Source of the DNA: Bordetella parapertussis
GTDB lineage: Bacteria > Pseudomonadota > Gammaproteobacteria > Burkholderiales > SG8-41
Assembly (NCBI GenBank): GCA_945870465.1
Contig: CAMBSS010000179.1
Coordinates: forward strand, 1-8,322
DNA: 8,322 nt
Direction of reading: 5' to 3'
The translations under genes were made by a program, and so were the position numbers. The notes under the pieces are model-generated. The model saw only the letters and a program-made list of their open reading frames with translations. It was not told the origin of the DNA and ran no database searches. Every line of letters begins with the position of its first letter. The stretch's first letter is position 1. Positions 1 to 5,916 of this stretch are shown here, in pieces.

Positions 1-200
1 TTGCCCGCGAGGTCGAGACCGATACCGCCGTACTGCTCGGGGATAGTAAGGCCGAAGAGTCCCAGTTCGCGCGTCTTCGCAAAGAGGTCTTCGGGAATGG
101 CATCGTTCTCCTCGATCCAGCGCGAGCGTGGATCAACTTCCTTCACGACAAAGCGCCGCACCTCATCGCAAAGCGCCTGCACTTCCTGAGTGGTCTGCAT
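1..200 (-). CDS. Acyl-CoA dehydrogenase, N-terminal fragment (cut by window edge)
   Basis: This is the first 66 codons of a leftward gene whose remainder lies outside the window. The translation begins MQTTQEVQALCDEVRRFVVK and continues through a segment containing IPEDLFAKTRELGLFGLTIPEQYGG (split here: IPEDLFAKTRELG, then LFGLTIPEQYGG). This is the typical helical N-terminal domain of acyl-CoA dehydrogenases, with the conserved Pro-Glu-x-Tyr-Gly-Gly turn at about residues 54-59. The full enzymes are FAD-dependent, form homotetramers, and introduce an alpha,beta double bond into an acyl-CoA, passing electrons to ETF. The ATG at 198-200 is fixed by a strong Shine-Dalgarno sequence just upstream. 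The gene follows the acyl-CoA synthetase by 24 bp, so the two are probably co-transcribed and the dehydrogenase may act on the thioester that enzyme makes. Substrate chain type cannot be judged because the catalytic glutamate region is outside the window. Confidence 0.88.
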   Translation of the reverse strand, partial: MQTTQEVQALCDEVRRFVVKEVDPRSRWIEENDAIPEDLFAKTRELGLFGLTIPEQYGGIGLDLAG

Positions 201-204
201 GATT

Positions 205-210
205 CCTCCT
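205..210 (-). promoter_or_regulatory. Strong Shine-Dalgarno site of the acyl-CoA dehydrogenase
   Basis: Read on the minus strand this is AGGAGG, four bases before the ATG at 198-200. It is the only near-perfect ribosome binding site in the window. It sits in the 24-bp gap after the synthetase stop codon (TAA, complement of 225-227), which favours independent efficient initiation of the second gene of the pair. Confidence 0.75.
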
Positions 211-224
211 GAACCTTACGGCCT

Positions 225-2357
225 TTACTCGCTGCGCACCAATGGCTTGATCAGCGCATCGCCTGCTTTCACGCCCTTGCCTTTTGAAAACACGAACAGC
301 GGATTGATATCGAGTTCTGCGACGTGCTCTTCAAGGTCTATGGCAAGTGCGGAGAGGCGCACGATAGCATCCGCGAGCGCATCGATGTCGGCATGAGCGG
401 CGCCGCGCGCTCCGGTCAGCACGGCGTAGCCCTTGATTTCGGCGATCATCTCAAGCGCGCCGGCCCTGGTGACGGGCGCAATGCGGAACGCGACGTCTTT
501 CAGCACTTCGGCGAAAATTCCGCCGAGTCCGAACATGACGGCAGGTCCGAATAATTTATCGTTGGTTATGCCGAGGATCGCTTCGATCCCGCCGCTCACC
601 ATTTCCTGCACCAATACGCCGTCGATGCGCGCATCTTTCTTGTAGGCTTTGGCGTTACGCAGGATTTCGTCGTAAGCAGCGGCGACGTCGGCTTCCGACG
701 CGAGATCGAGACGCACCGCTTTCGCTTCGGTCTTGTGCGATATATCCGGCGACTGGACTTTCAACACGACCGGGTAGCCGATGCGCTGCGCGAGCGCGAC
801 CGCCTCGTCGCGGCTCGTTGCGAGTTCTTCCTTCGTGATGCCGATACCGTAATGCGTGAGCACCTGCTTGGCCGCGAACTCGGTGATGTCGTCGGTCTTG
901 CCAGCGAGCATCTTGCGCGCCGCAACACTCGTGATCGCAGGCACCGTCTCCGCACGCAATCCTTCCTCTCGACGCAGGGCCTCGGCGTACCACGACAGCG
1001 CCGCCAGCGCGCGTCCGCAGCGCACCGGCGATTTGTAATGCGGGATGTTTTCCGCGTCGAGCATGGCGTAGGCTTCCTGCGCCACTTCGTCGCGAGCGCT
1101 CCAGGCGAGAAATATCGGCTTTTTGCTGTTTTTGGCGACGGCGGCGATTTCGCGTGCGACGCTCGCCGCGAGGTCTCCCATCAGCGACGCATTGAGCATG
1201 GCAATGGAATCGATGTTCGGGTCGTCGAGCACGGCATTCAACGTCCGGCTGATCATCGTGAGGTCGCTGAATATCGCGGCCGTCACGTCGATCGGATTCA
1301 CCAGCGAGCCGAACGACGGCACGATGTCGCGCAGCTTGTCGAGGGTCGCGGCGGCGAGTTGCGGCACCTGCATGCCGCGGCTCACGCATTCGTCGGTGAT
1401 CAGGATGCCGGCGCCGCCGGAGATCGTGATGATGGCGACACGGTTGCCCGCCGGCAGTTTGCCGCACTGGAACGCGCGGCTGTAATCGACGACGTCCTCG
1501 ATGTCGTCGACCTGGATGATGCCGCCCTGCCGGAACGCCGCCTTGTAGAGCGCCAACGCGCCGCCCAGGTTCGCGGTGTGCGAAGCCGCCGCTTTCTCGC
1601 CCTCTTCGGTATTGCCGACCTTCCACGCGAATATCGGCTTCCTGGCGGCGAGCGCGCGCTTGCCGGTTGCGATCAGGCGGTGCGCGTCTTTCAGGCCCTC
1701 CATATAGCACACGATGATTTCCGTGAGCGCGTCGTCGATGAAGTAATTGATGAAGTCGAGCGAACTCACGCCGATTTCATTGCCGGTCGTCGCCATCTGG
1801 CGGAAATGCACGCCGCCGTCGAGTGCGGCGAGGTTCATCACCGAGAAACCGAAGCCGCCGCTTTGCGACACCATGCTGACGCGGCCGGGTTCGTAGTCCG
1901 CGCTGAAGTTGGAGCCGAAGCCGGCGTAGACGCGGTCGACGGAGTTGATCATGCCCTGGCAGTTGGGGCCGATGATGCCGATATCGTATTCGGCGGCGAT
2001 GGCGGCAAGCTCGCCCTGCATAACGACGCCGTTGCCGCCGGTTTCCGAAAAACCTGAACTGAATACAATGGCGTACGGCACGCCGAGCTTGCCGCACTCG
2101 CGCAACGCATCGGCCACGCGCGCGGCATTGATAAGCACCAGCGCGAGTTCCGGCGCTTCCGGCAGCGCCGCTATCGACGGATAGCATTTGACGCCGAGCA
2201 CTTCCTGGTACTTCGGATTCACCGGGTATAACTTGCCCGGGTAGTTGTGCGCGAGCAGATGCTTCAGCGGCTGGCCGCTGATCGAGATCAGATCCTGCGA
2301 TGCGCCGATGATCGCGATCGAACGCGGGCTGAAGAATCTGGCGAGGTCGGTGCGCAT
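225..2357 (-). CDS. NDP-forming acyl-CoA synthetase (acetate--CoA ligase family, fused alpha-beta)
   Basis: The 710-residue protein joins both halves of the ADP-forming acyl-CoA synthetase system. Residues about 5-130 form a CoA-binding Rossmann domain (IAIIGAS at 14-20, then IGIIGPNCQG near 126-135). Residues about 155-465 hold two flavodoxin-like ligase domains. H260 in the ASHTANLGG stretch is the expected phosphohistidine. Residues about 485-710 are an ATP-grasp domain with VVLKVQSPDISHKTE (530-544), FGPAVMFGLGG (603-613) and a closing ELDINPLFV. H541 of the HKT motif matches the second relay histidine known in archaeal enzymes. The family interconverts acid + CoA + ATP with acyl-CoA + ADP + phosphate through phosphohistidine. 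There is no C-terminal GNAT domain, so it is not a Pat-type protein acetyltransferase. The ATG at 2357 has no clear Shine-Dalgarno; the next Met is far downstream. Paired with an acyl-CoA dehydrogenase and divergent from a permease, it probably activates an imported carboxylic acid. Substrate unknown. Confidence 0.92.
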   Translation of the reverse strand: MRTDLARFFSPRSIAIIGASQDLISISGQPLKHLLAHNYPGKLYPVNPKYQEVLGVKCYPSIAALPEAPELALVLINAARVADALRECGKLGVPYAIVFSSGFSETGGNGVVMQGELAAIAAEYDIGIIGPNCQGMINSVDRVYAGFGSNFSADYEPGRVSMVSQSGGFGFSVMNLAALDGGVHFRQMATTGNEIGVSSLDFINYFIDDALTEIIVCYMEGLKDAHRLIATGKRALAARKPIFAWKVGNTEEGEKAAASHTANLGGALALYKAAFRQGGIIQVDDIEDVVDYSRAFQCGKLPAGNRVAIITISGGAGILITDECVSRGMQVPQLAAATLDKLRDIVPSFGSLVNPIDVTAAIFSDLTMISRTLNAVLDDPNIDSIAMLNASLMGDLAASVAREIAAVAKNSKKPIFLAWSARDEVAQEAYAMLDAENIPHYKSPVRCGRALAALSWYAEALRREEGLRAETVPAITSVAARKMLAGKTDDITEFAAKQVLTHYGIGITKEELATSRDEAVALAQRIGYPVVLKVQSPDISHKTEAKAVRLDLASEADVAAAYDEILRNAKAYKKDARIDGVLVQEMVSGGIEAILGITNDKLFGPAVMFGLGGIFAEVLKDVAFRIAPVTRAGALEMIAEIKGYAVLTGARGAAHADIDALADAIVRLSALAIDLEEHVAELDINPLFVFSKGKGVKAGDALIKPLVRSE

Positions 2358-2394
2358 GCGTGTGCGGAAAAAAGGGACTATGTTACTTGAAAGG

Positions 2395-2459
2395 CCGTGA
2401 GAGCGTGAGATGGTGGAAAGCGTTTTAATTCACGCCCTCACGATCTCGCGCTCTCACGG
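2395..2459. repeat. Inverted repeat in the divergent spacer (octamer family, locus 1)
   Basis: The arms 2395-2410 and 2444-2459 are 16 bp each and complementary at 15 positions; the remaining pair would be a G-U wobble in RNA. The loop is 33 bases. The arms are built from the same degenerate octamer (GTGAGAGC on the left, TCACGCCC-type on the right) as the neighbouring tandem array. From 2430 the octamer phase continues as TCACGCCC, TCACGATC, TCGCGCTC, TCACGGGC, TCCATTAC. It lies between two divergent start codons (2357 and 2538), where promoters for both directions should be. No convincing -35/-10 pair was found in either direction. Confidence 0.75.
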
Positions 2460-2470
2460 GCTCCATTACT

Positions 2471-2510
2471 TCACGCCCTCACGCCCTCACGCCCTCACGC
2501 CTTCACGCCC
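2471..2510. repeat. Five tandem TCACGCCC octamers before the MFS gene
   Basis: Five head-to-tail 8-bp units occupy this stretch. The first three and the fifth are identical (TCACGCCC), and the fourth ends in T instead of C at 2502. One extra base at 2470 shifts the phase relative to the degenerate units at 2430-2469. The array ends 27 bases before the ATG at 2538. The same unit recurs at 5811-5916. A TATGAT hexamer at 2520-2525 lies just downstream and could be a -10 for a nearly leaderless transcript, but no -35 is visible inside the array. Confidence 0.85.
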
Positions 2511-2537
2511 TCCCAATGTTATGATCCCACTCTCATC

Positions 2538-3794
2538 ATGAGCACCGCCACCGCAACAGCATCCGCCAAAGCAACGCCGCGTTCCTCCAGGGAAATCTGG
2601 CTGCTGTCCGCAGGCCACGGCCTCACGCACTGGTATACCGCGACGTTCTACGTGCTGCTGCCGCTGATCGGCAAGGAGTTCGGTCTCTCGTACACGCAGA
2701 TCGGCCTCATCATGACGGTGCAATATGCCGCCGGCGCGATTTCGAACATTCCCGGCGGCATGATAGTCGACATGGTCGGCAAAAAAGGCTACCTGATGGC
2801 GACGTCGCTGTTCTGGGTCGGCTTCCCGTACGCGCTGATGAGCCTCACCCACAGCTTCTGGATGCTGCTGATATGCGTAACGCTGGTCGGCATCGGCAAC
2901 AACCTGTGGCATCCGGCGGCGATCCCTACCCTGGCGTACCGCTACCCGGAGCGCCGCGCGCTGGTGCTGGGCTTCCACGGCATGGGCGGCAACGTCGGCG
3001 AGGCCCTGGCGCCGTTCGTGGTCGGCGTGATGCTCGGCTGGTTCAGCTGGCGCACCGTGGTCGTCATCAACGTCATCCCCGGCCTCGCGATGTCGATGCT
3101 GATCCTGCTGCTGATGGGCGCTTTCGTGATGAACAAGTCGAAAGACGAGAACGCGCTCAATGCCGGCGGCGCGGGGCGAGGCGCGAAGCAGTACCTGCGC
3201 GATTTCGCGGGCCTGCTCAGGAACAAGACGCTGATGCTGGTCGGCTCCAGCTCCGCCATGCGCACCATGACGCAATCGGGCCTGATGACCTTCCTGCCGG
3301 TCTACCTCGCCTACGAGATGGGGTATTCGCCGGTCGCGATCGGCACCTGCATGACGGTGCTGCAGGTCGCCGGCTTCATCGCCGCCCCCATCGGCGGGCA
3401 TCTTTCCGACAAATGGGGCCGCCGCCAGATGATCATGTCGAGCATGCTGCTGTCAGGCGTCACCATCATCGGCATGGTGCTGGCGGGCGGCAGCGCCTGG
3501 TTCGTGGTCTTCATCGCGCTGGTCGGTTTTTTCCTCTACGCGATGCGCGCGGTGCTGCAGGCGATGGCGATCGAAGCCGTGCCAAAGAACCTCGCCGGCG
3601 CCGGCGTCGGCCTGCAGTTTGGCTTTACGTCACTTGGCGCGGCCATCTCGCCGGCGATTTTCGGTCTGATCGCCGACAGTTACGATATTCACAAGGCGTT
3701 TTACTTCCTCGCCGCCACCATAGTCGTCGCCAACCTGCTCGTTTTCTTCCTGCCCAAAGACAGCCCACGGCCCGCCGCGCAAGCCGCAGGCTGA
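2538..3794 (+). CDS. MFS transporter, fosmidomycin-resistance (Fsr)-like branch
   Basis: This 418-residue polytopic membrane protein has about 12 hydrophobic segments after a 20-residue Ala/Thr-rich cytoplasmic tail. MFS loop motifs are visible in both halves: GGMIVDMVGKK at about 73-83 (loop 2-3) and GGHLSDKWGRR at about 286-296 (loop 8-9). The stretch GIGNNLWHPAAIPTLA (118-133) and GMGGNVGEALAPFVVG (148-163) resemble the GMGSSVFHPE and GGNFGSALGP regions of Fsr-type carriers. A hydrophilic central loop, about 199-229, separates the halves. Such proteins are proton-coupled carriers in the inner membrane; direction and substrate are not predictable. The divergent acyl-CoA synthetase and the following decarboxylase-type gene favour organic acid movement over drug efflux, which is an inference. 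The ATG at 2538 has no recognisable Shine-Dalgarno; it follows an octamer array. The next gene starts 36 bp after the stop. Confidence 0.9.
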   Translation: MSTATATASAKATPRSSREIWLLSAGHGLTHWYTATFYVLLPLIGKEFGLSYTQIGLIMTVQYAAGAISNIPGGMIVDMVGKKGYLMATSLFWVGFPYALMSLTHSFWMLLICVTLVGIGNNLWHPAAIPTLAYRYPERRALVLGFHGMGGNVGEALAPFVVGVMLGWFSWRTVVVINVIPGLAMSMLILLLMGAFVMNKSKDENALNAGGAGRGAKQYLRDFAGLLRNKTLMLVGSSSAMRTMTQSGLMTFLPVYLAYEMGYSPVAIGTCMTVLQVAGFIAAPIGGHLSDKWGRRQMIMSSMLLSGVTIIGMVLAGGSAWFVVFIALVGFFLYAMRAVLQAMAIEAVPKNLAGAGVGLQFGFTSLGAAISPAIFGLIADSYDIHKAFYFLAATIVVANLLVFFLPKDSPRPAAQAAG

Positions 3795-3821
3795 TTTGCG
3801 TCCGCGGGCATGCAACCACCC

Positions 3822-3825
3822 GGAG
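3822..3825 (+). promoter_or_regulatory. Shine-Dalgarno GGAG that selects the start at 3831
   Basis: GGAG is followed by five bases and then ATG at 3831. The alternative in-frame ATG at 3810 has no purine-rich sequence ahead of it and would add seven residues (MQPPGAL) not typical of the family. This supports the shorter 127-residue protein. Confidence 0.65.
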
Positions 3826-3830
3826 CCCTC

Positions 3831-4214
3831 ATGAAAAAAAGCGCGCTGTACAAAAAAGGCATGGCGACCCGCACGAAAGTGCTGGGCAAGAAACACATTG
3901 CGAAACGGCAGGCGAGCGCCGACAAGTACACCCAGTTGCAGAATTCGTTCGTCACCGAATTCGCGTGGGGCGCCTTCTGGTCGCGCAAGGACCTGCCGCT
4001 TAAAGTTCGCAGCCTGGTGACGATCGCGATGATCACGGCGCTGAACCGTCCTGATGAAATCAAGGGCCATATCCGCGGCGCGCTCAACAACGGCGCCACG
4101 CCTGACGAAATCATGGGCGTGTTTCACCACGCGACGGTCTATTGCGGGTTCCCCGCCGCCAACGGTTCGGTGCGCGCCGGCGTCGAAGTGTTCAGGGAAC
4201 TCGGGCTGATTTAA
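3831..4214 (+). CDS. Carboxymuconolactone decarboxylase family protein
   Basis: The 127-residue protein matches gamma-carboxymuconolactone decarboxylase in length and in its core. The core is DLPLKVRSLVTIAMITALNR (54-73), then KGHIRGALNNGATPDEI (78-94) and HHATVYCGFPAA (99-110). The arrangement of His80, Arg82, Asn86 and Asn87 with the Tyr-Cys-Gly-x-Pro turn follows the PcaC pattern. There is a single Cys in the turn (C105), not the CxxC of AhpD-type peroxidases, so a redox role is unlikely. PcaC removes CO2 from 4-carboxymuconolactone in the protocatechuate branch of the beta-ketoadipate pathway. Here no pcaB, pcaD, pcaH or pcaG gene is nearby, so this may be a relative acting on another lactone or beta-keto-type acid; I give no gene symbol. 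It lies 36 bp after the MFS gene and 6 bp before the next gene, a likely operon. The N-terminal 30 residues are very basic (MKKSALYKKGMATRTKVLGK). Confidence 0.88.
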   Translation: MKKSALYKKGMATRTKVLGKKHIAKRQASADKYTQLQNSFVTEFAWGAFWSRKDLPLKVRSLVTIAMITALNRPDEIKGHIRGALNNGATPDEIMGVFHHATVYCGFPAANGSVRAGVEVFRELGLI

Positions 4215-4220
4215 TTCGAG

Positions 4221-5147
4221 GTGAGCAACCCGCATTCCGTGTGGCGCCCGCAGCACGCGATCGAAATCGTCGCCGGCACCCCGCGCGGAGCCGGGCTCGA
4301 CCGCACTGCGCGCGCGCTGGCCGCAGCACTCGAGGCCACAAGCAAGCTCGACGTGCCTATCCAGGTCACCAATATGCCGGGAGACGCCAGCCGAAAGATC
4401 TGGGCGCACCTTGACCGCCATCCAGGCGACCCACACGTGCTGGTCATCACGTCGCCCAACGTCACCACCGACCATTTGACCGGATTTTCCGCGTTCGATC
4501 ACGCGCAGTACACGCCGCTCGCCATACTGCACGACGAGCATCTGTCGTTTGTCGTGCGGGCCGATTCACCGCTCGCCGACGGCGCCGGCCTGCTCGCGCG
4601 GCTGCGCGCGGATGCAGGCTCGCTCAAGGCCGCTGTCGCGACCTCGCGCGGCAATCCGAACCATATTGCGCTCGCCAAGGTGACGATGCTTGCCGGGGGC
4701 AATGCGCAAATGCTGCAGGTTCACGCCTTCGACTCCGCACGCAATGCAATTGCCGACGTCATGGCCGGCGGGACCGATCTGGGGGTCATCAGCGCGGCGA
4801 GCGCCGTGCCGGAACTCACGGCAGGCACGTTACGAGCGCTAGCGGTCAGCGCCGCCACGCGCTTGCCGGAAGCATACGCGCGTACGCCGACCTGGCTGGA
4901 GCAAGGCGTTGACTGCACCGCCAGCGTCTGGCGTGGCGCCGACGGCGCGAGCGGACTCACGGCAGATCATGTCGCTTTCTGGGACCAAGCGCTGGCGGCC
5001 GCGACCGCAGGCGCAGCGTGGCACGCCGGCATGCCGAGCAATGGCTGGGCGCCGCTGTATGTCGGTAGTGCAGCGTTGCGCGAACGCCTCGCGCGCGAAC
5101 GCGCCGAAATGAGCGCGGTACTGGCCGAATTGGGCTTACTCAAGTAG
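4221..5147 (+). CDS. TctC/Bug-like solute-binding protein lacking a signal peptide
   Basis: The 308-residue protein keeps the order of landmarks of tripartite tricarboxylate transporter binding proteins. A first strand and turn, IEIVAGTPRGAGLDRTARAL (14-33), correspond to the family's IRIVVPFPPGGxxDxxAR. These are followed by VPIQVTNMPGDASRKI (about 45-60), a later DVMAGGTDLGVIS, and TAGTLRALAVSAATRLPEAY, which matches the GKLRALAVT..R segment. Normal members carry a 20-30-residue secretion signal; here the protein starts only about 10 residues before the first domain strand (MSNPHSVWRPQ), with no hydrophobic stretch. It should therefore stay in the cytoplasm. The only start that keeps the whole domain is GTG at 4221, six bases after the TAA of the preceding gene and in the same frame, so translation is probably coupled. 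No TctA or TctB membrane genes are present. Role: unknown; a cytoplasmic ligand-binding or enzymatic use of the fold is possible. Confidence 0.82.
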   Translation: MSNPHSVWRPQHAIEIVAGTPRGAGLDRTARALAAALEATSKLDVPIQVTNMPGDASRKIWAHLDRHPGDPHVLVITSPNVTTDHLTGFSAFDHAQYTPLAILHDEHLSFVVRADSPLADGAGLLARLRADAGSLKAAVATSRGNPNHIALAKVTMLAGGNAQMLQVHAFDSARNAIADVMAGGTDLGVISAASAVPELTAGTLRALAVSAATRLPEAYARTPTWLEQGVDCTASVWRGADGASGLTADHVAFWDQALAAATAGAAWHAGMPSNGWAPLYVGSAALRERLARERAEMSAVLAELGLLK

Positions 5148-5218
5148 CCGCGGCGCGGTTTCGCCCGCCCCGCGCGCCGTGCTATCCTTGGCGCCCCCGC
5201 CCACATAGCGGCTTATTC

Positions 5219-5243
5219 AAGGGCTACTCGTATGGATCCGGAG
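5219..5243 (+). promoter_or_regulatory. Two competing ribosome binding sites for the 5232 gene
   Basis: AAGGG at 5219-5223 stands eight bases before ATG 5232, and GGAG at 5240-5243 stands six bases before the in-frame ATG 5250. Both are usable. The second start would remove only MDPEQK and lead directly into the conserved MRMEVHVHG segment, so the true N-terminus is uncertain by six residues. Confidence 0.5.
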
Positions 5244-5804
5244 CAAAAAATGCGCATGGAAGTTCATGTTCACGGCACCGCATTCCTGTGCAAAGGCGTG
5301 CACCTGACGCAGGTCGAGCACGCGCTGCGTCCGTGGCTTGATTACCTTGAAGTCGACTCCATCGAAAAAGTGCAAAGCCTCGAGCGCGAAGAGCCGGGCA
5401 TACGGTTCGACGTAAAAGAACAGGCGCTCGACATGTGCTGGACCGGCGAAGTCGGCCGCAGCTTTCAGGCGCGCCTGACCGAAGCTTTCCAGGCGCTGGG
5501 CCCGCTCACCGAGTACGCGTCCGAAATCACCCTGACGTGCTATCACGACAGCGGCAAGGAAGAGTTCCAGCAGGTCTTCATCGGGCCGAGCGCCGAAGCC
5601 ATCCATGAAATACGCCGCCAGTGCGTCGAGGAAGACCTCGCCGCGCTGCTGTCGCCGCATTTCGACAAGACCCGCGTCGACCAGGTCGCCAGCATGGTCA
5701 ATCAGATGTTCGACGACGAGTGGAAGCGCCGTCCCGAGGCCACGGAGCCAGCAGTGGCGACCCCCGCTCTGCAGCCGCACCCGCGCAACCGGCATTTACA
5801 TTAA
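5232..5804 (+). CDS. Conserved hypothetical protein, DUF6806-like
   Basis: This is a soluble, acidic 190-residue protein with no signal peptide or membrane segment. The opening MEVHVHGTAFLCKGVHLTQVEHALRPW, EEPGIRFDVKEQALDMCWTG in the middle (about 53-72), and FIGPSAEAIHEIRRQCVEEDL (about 116-136) resemble an uncharacterised betaproteobacterial family that I recall as DUF6806. The name is from memory and should be verified. The last about 25 residues (after FDDEWKRR) are Pro/Ala-rich and probably disordered. Four Cys are scattered rather than arranged as a metal-binding cluster. No catalytic motif is evident. It is preceded by an 84-bp spacer after the TctC-like gene and is followed at once by a hairpin-forming octamer repeat, so it looks like a monocistronic unit. 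The two possible starts are 5232 and 5250. Function unknown. Confidence 0.8.
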   Translation: MDPEQKMRMEVHVHGTAFLCKGVHLTQVEHALRPWLDYLEVDSIEKVQSLEREEPGIRFDVKEQALDMCWTGEVGRSFQARLTEAFQALGPLTEYASEITLTCYHDSGKEEFQQVFIGPSAEAIHEIRRQCVEEDLAALLSPHFDKTRVDQVASMVNQMFDDEWKRRPEATEPAVATPALQPHPRNRHLH

Positions 5805-5810
5805 GAGTCC

Positions 5811-5916
5811 GTGAGGACGCGAGAGCGTGAGGGCGTGAGGGCGTGAGGACGTAAGAATTCTCCCGCCTGCGGTCCTCCACGGTTTCTTCCTTTCACGCCC
5901 TCACGCCCTCACGCCA
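5811..5916. repeat. Octamer inverted-repeat element (locus 2) abutting a start codon
   Basis: The left arm has six head-to-tail octamers from 5811: GTGAGGAC, GCGAGAGC, GTGAGGGC, GTGAGGGC, GTGAGGAC, GTAAGAAT. The right arm has three units of the complementary type: TCACGCCC twice (5893-5908), then TCACGCCA (5909-5916). Bases 5825-5846 and 5893-5914 are perfectly complementary over 22 bp, with a 46-base loop. The element begins six bases after the stop codon of the upstream gene and ends directly against the ATG at 5917. It shares its unit with locus 1 (2395-2510). There is no T-tract after the stem, so it is not a classical intrinsic terminator. Confidence 0.88.

Noticed and set aside
2430..2513. 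Possible CRISPR array
   Set aside because: The units are 8 bp and directly adjacent, with no spacers, and no cas genes are present.
3831..4214. AhpD-type alkylhydroperoxidase
   Set aside because: The CxxC redox motif of AhpD is absent; only one Cys lies in the YCGFPA turn, as in carboxymuconolactone decarboxylases.
655..4541. Long open frames opposite or overlapping the synthetase, permease and binding-protein genes (for example 655-1710 minus, 735-2057 plus, 2487-3401 minus, 2873-4003 plus, 3630-4541 minus)
   Set aside because: Their translations are Arg-, Ala- and His-rich low-complexity products of GC-rich codons, match no family, and lie over genes with clear domain motifs.
5151..5179. 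Possible intrinsic terminator after the TctC-like gene
   Set aside because: CGGCGCG (5151-5157) can pair with CGCGCCG (5173-5179), but the loop is 15 bases, no T-tract follows, and such 7-bp matches are expected in very GC-rich DNA.
5160..5188. Possible promoter TTCGCC / TATCCT before the 5232 gene
   Set aside because: The -35 box has only three matches and the sequence is GC-rich; not strong enough to list as a feature.
5811..5916. Octamer hairpin as a rho-independent terminator of the DUF6806-like gene
   Set aside because: The stem is long enough, but no run of T follows and the stem ends at the next start codon; transcription end here is possible but not shown.
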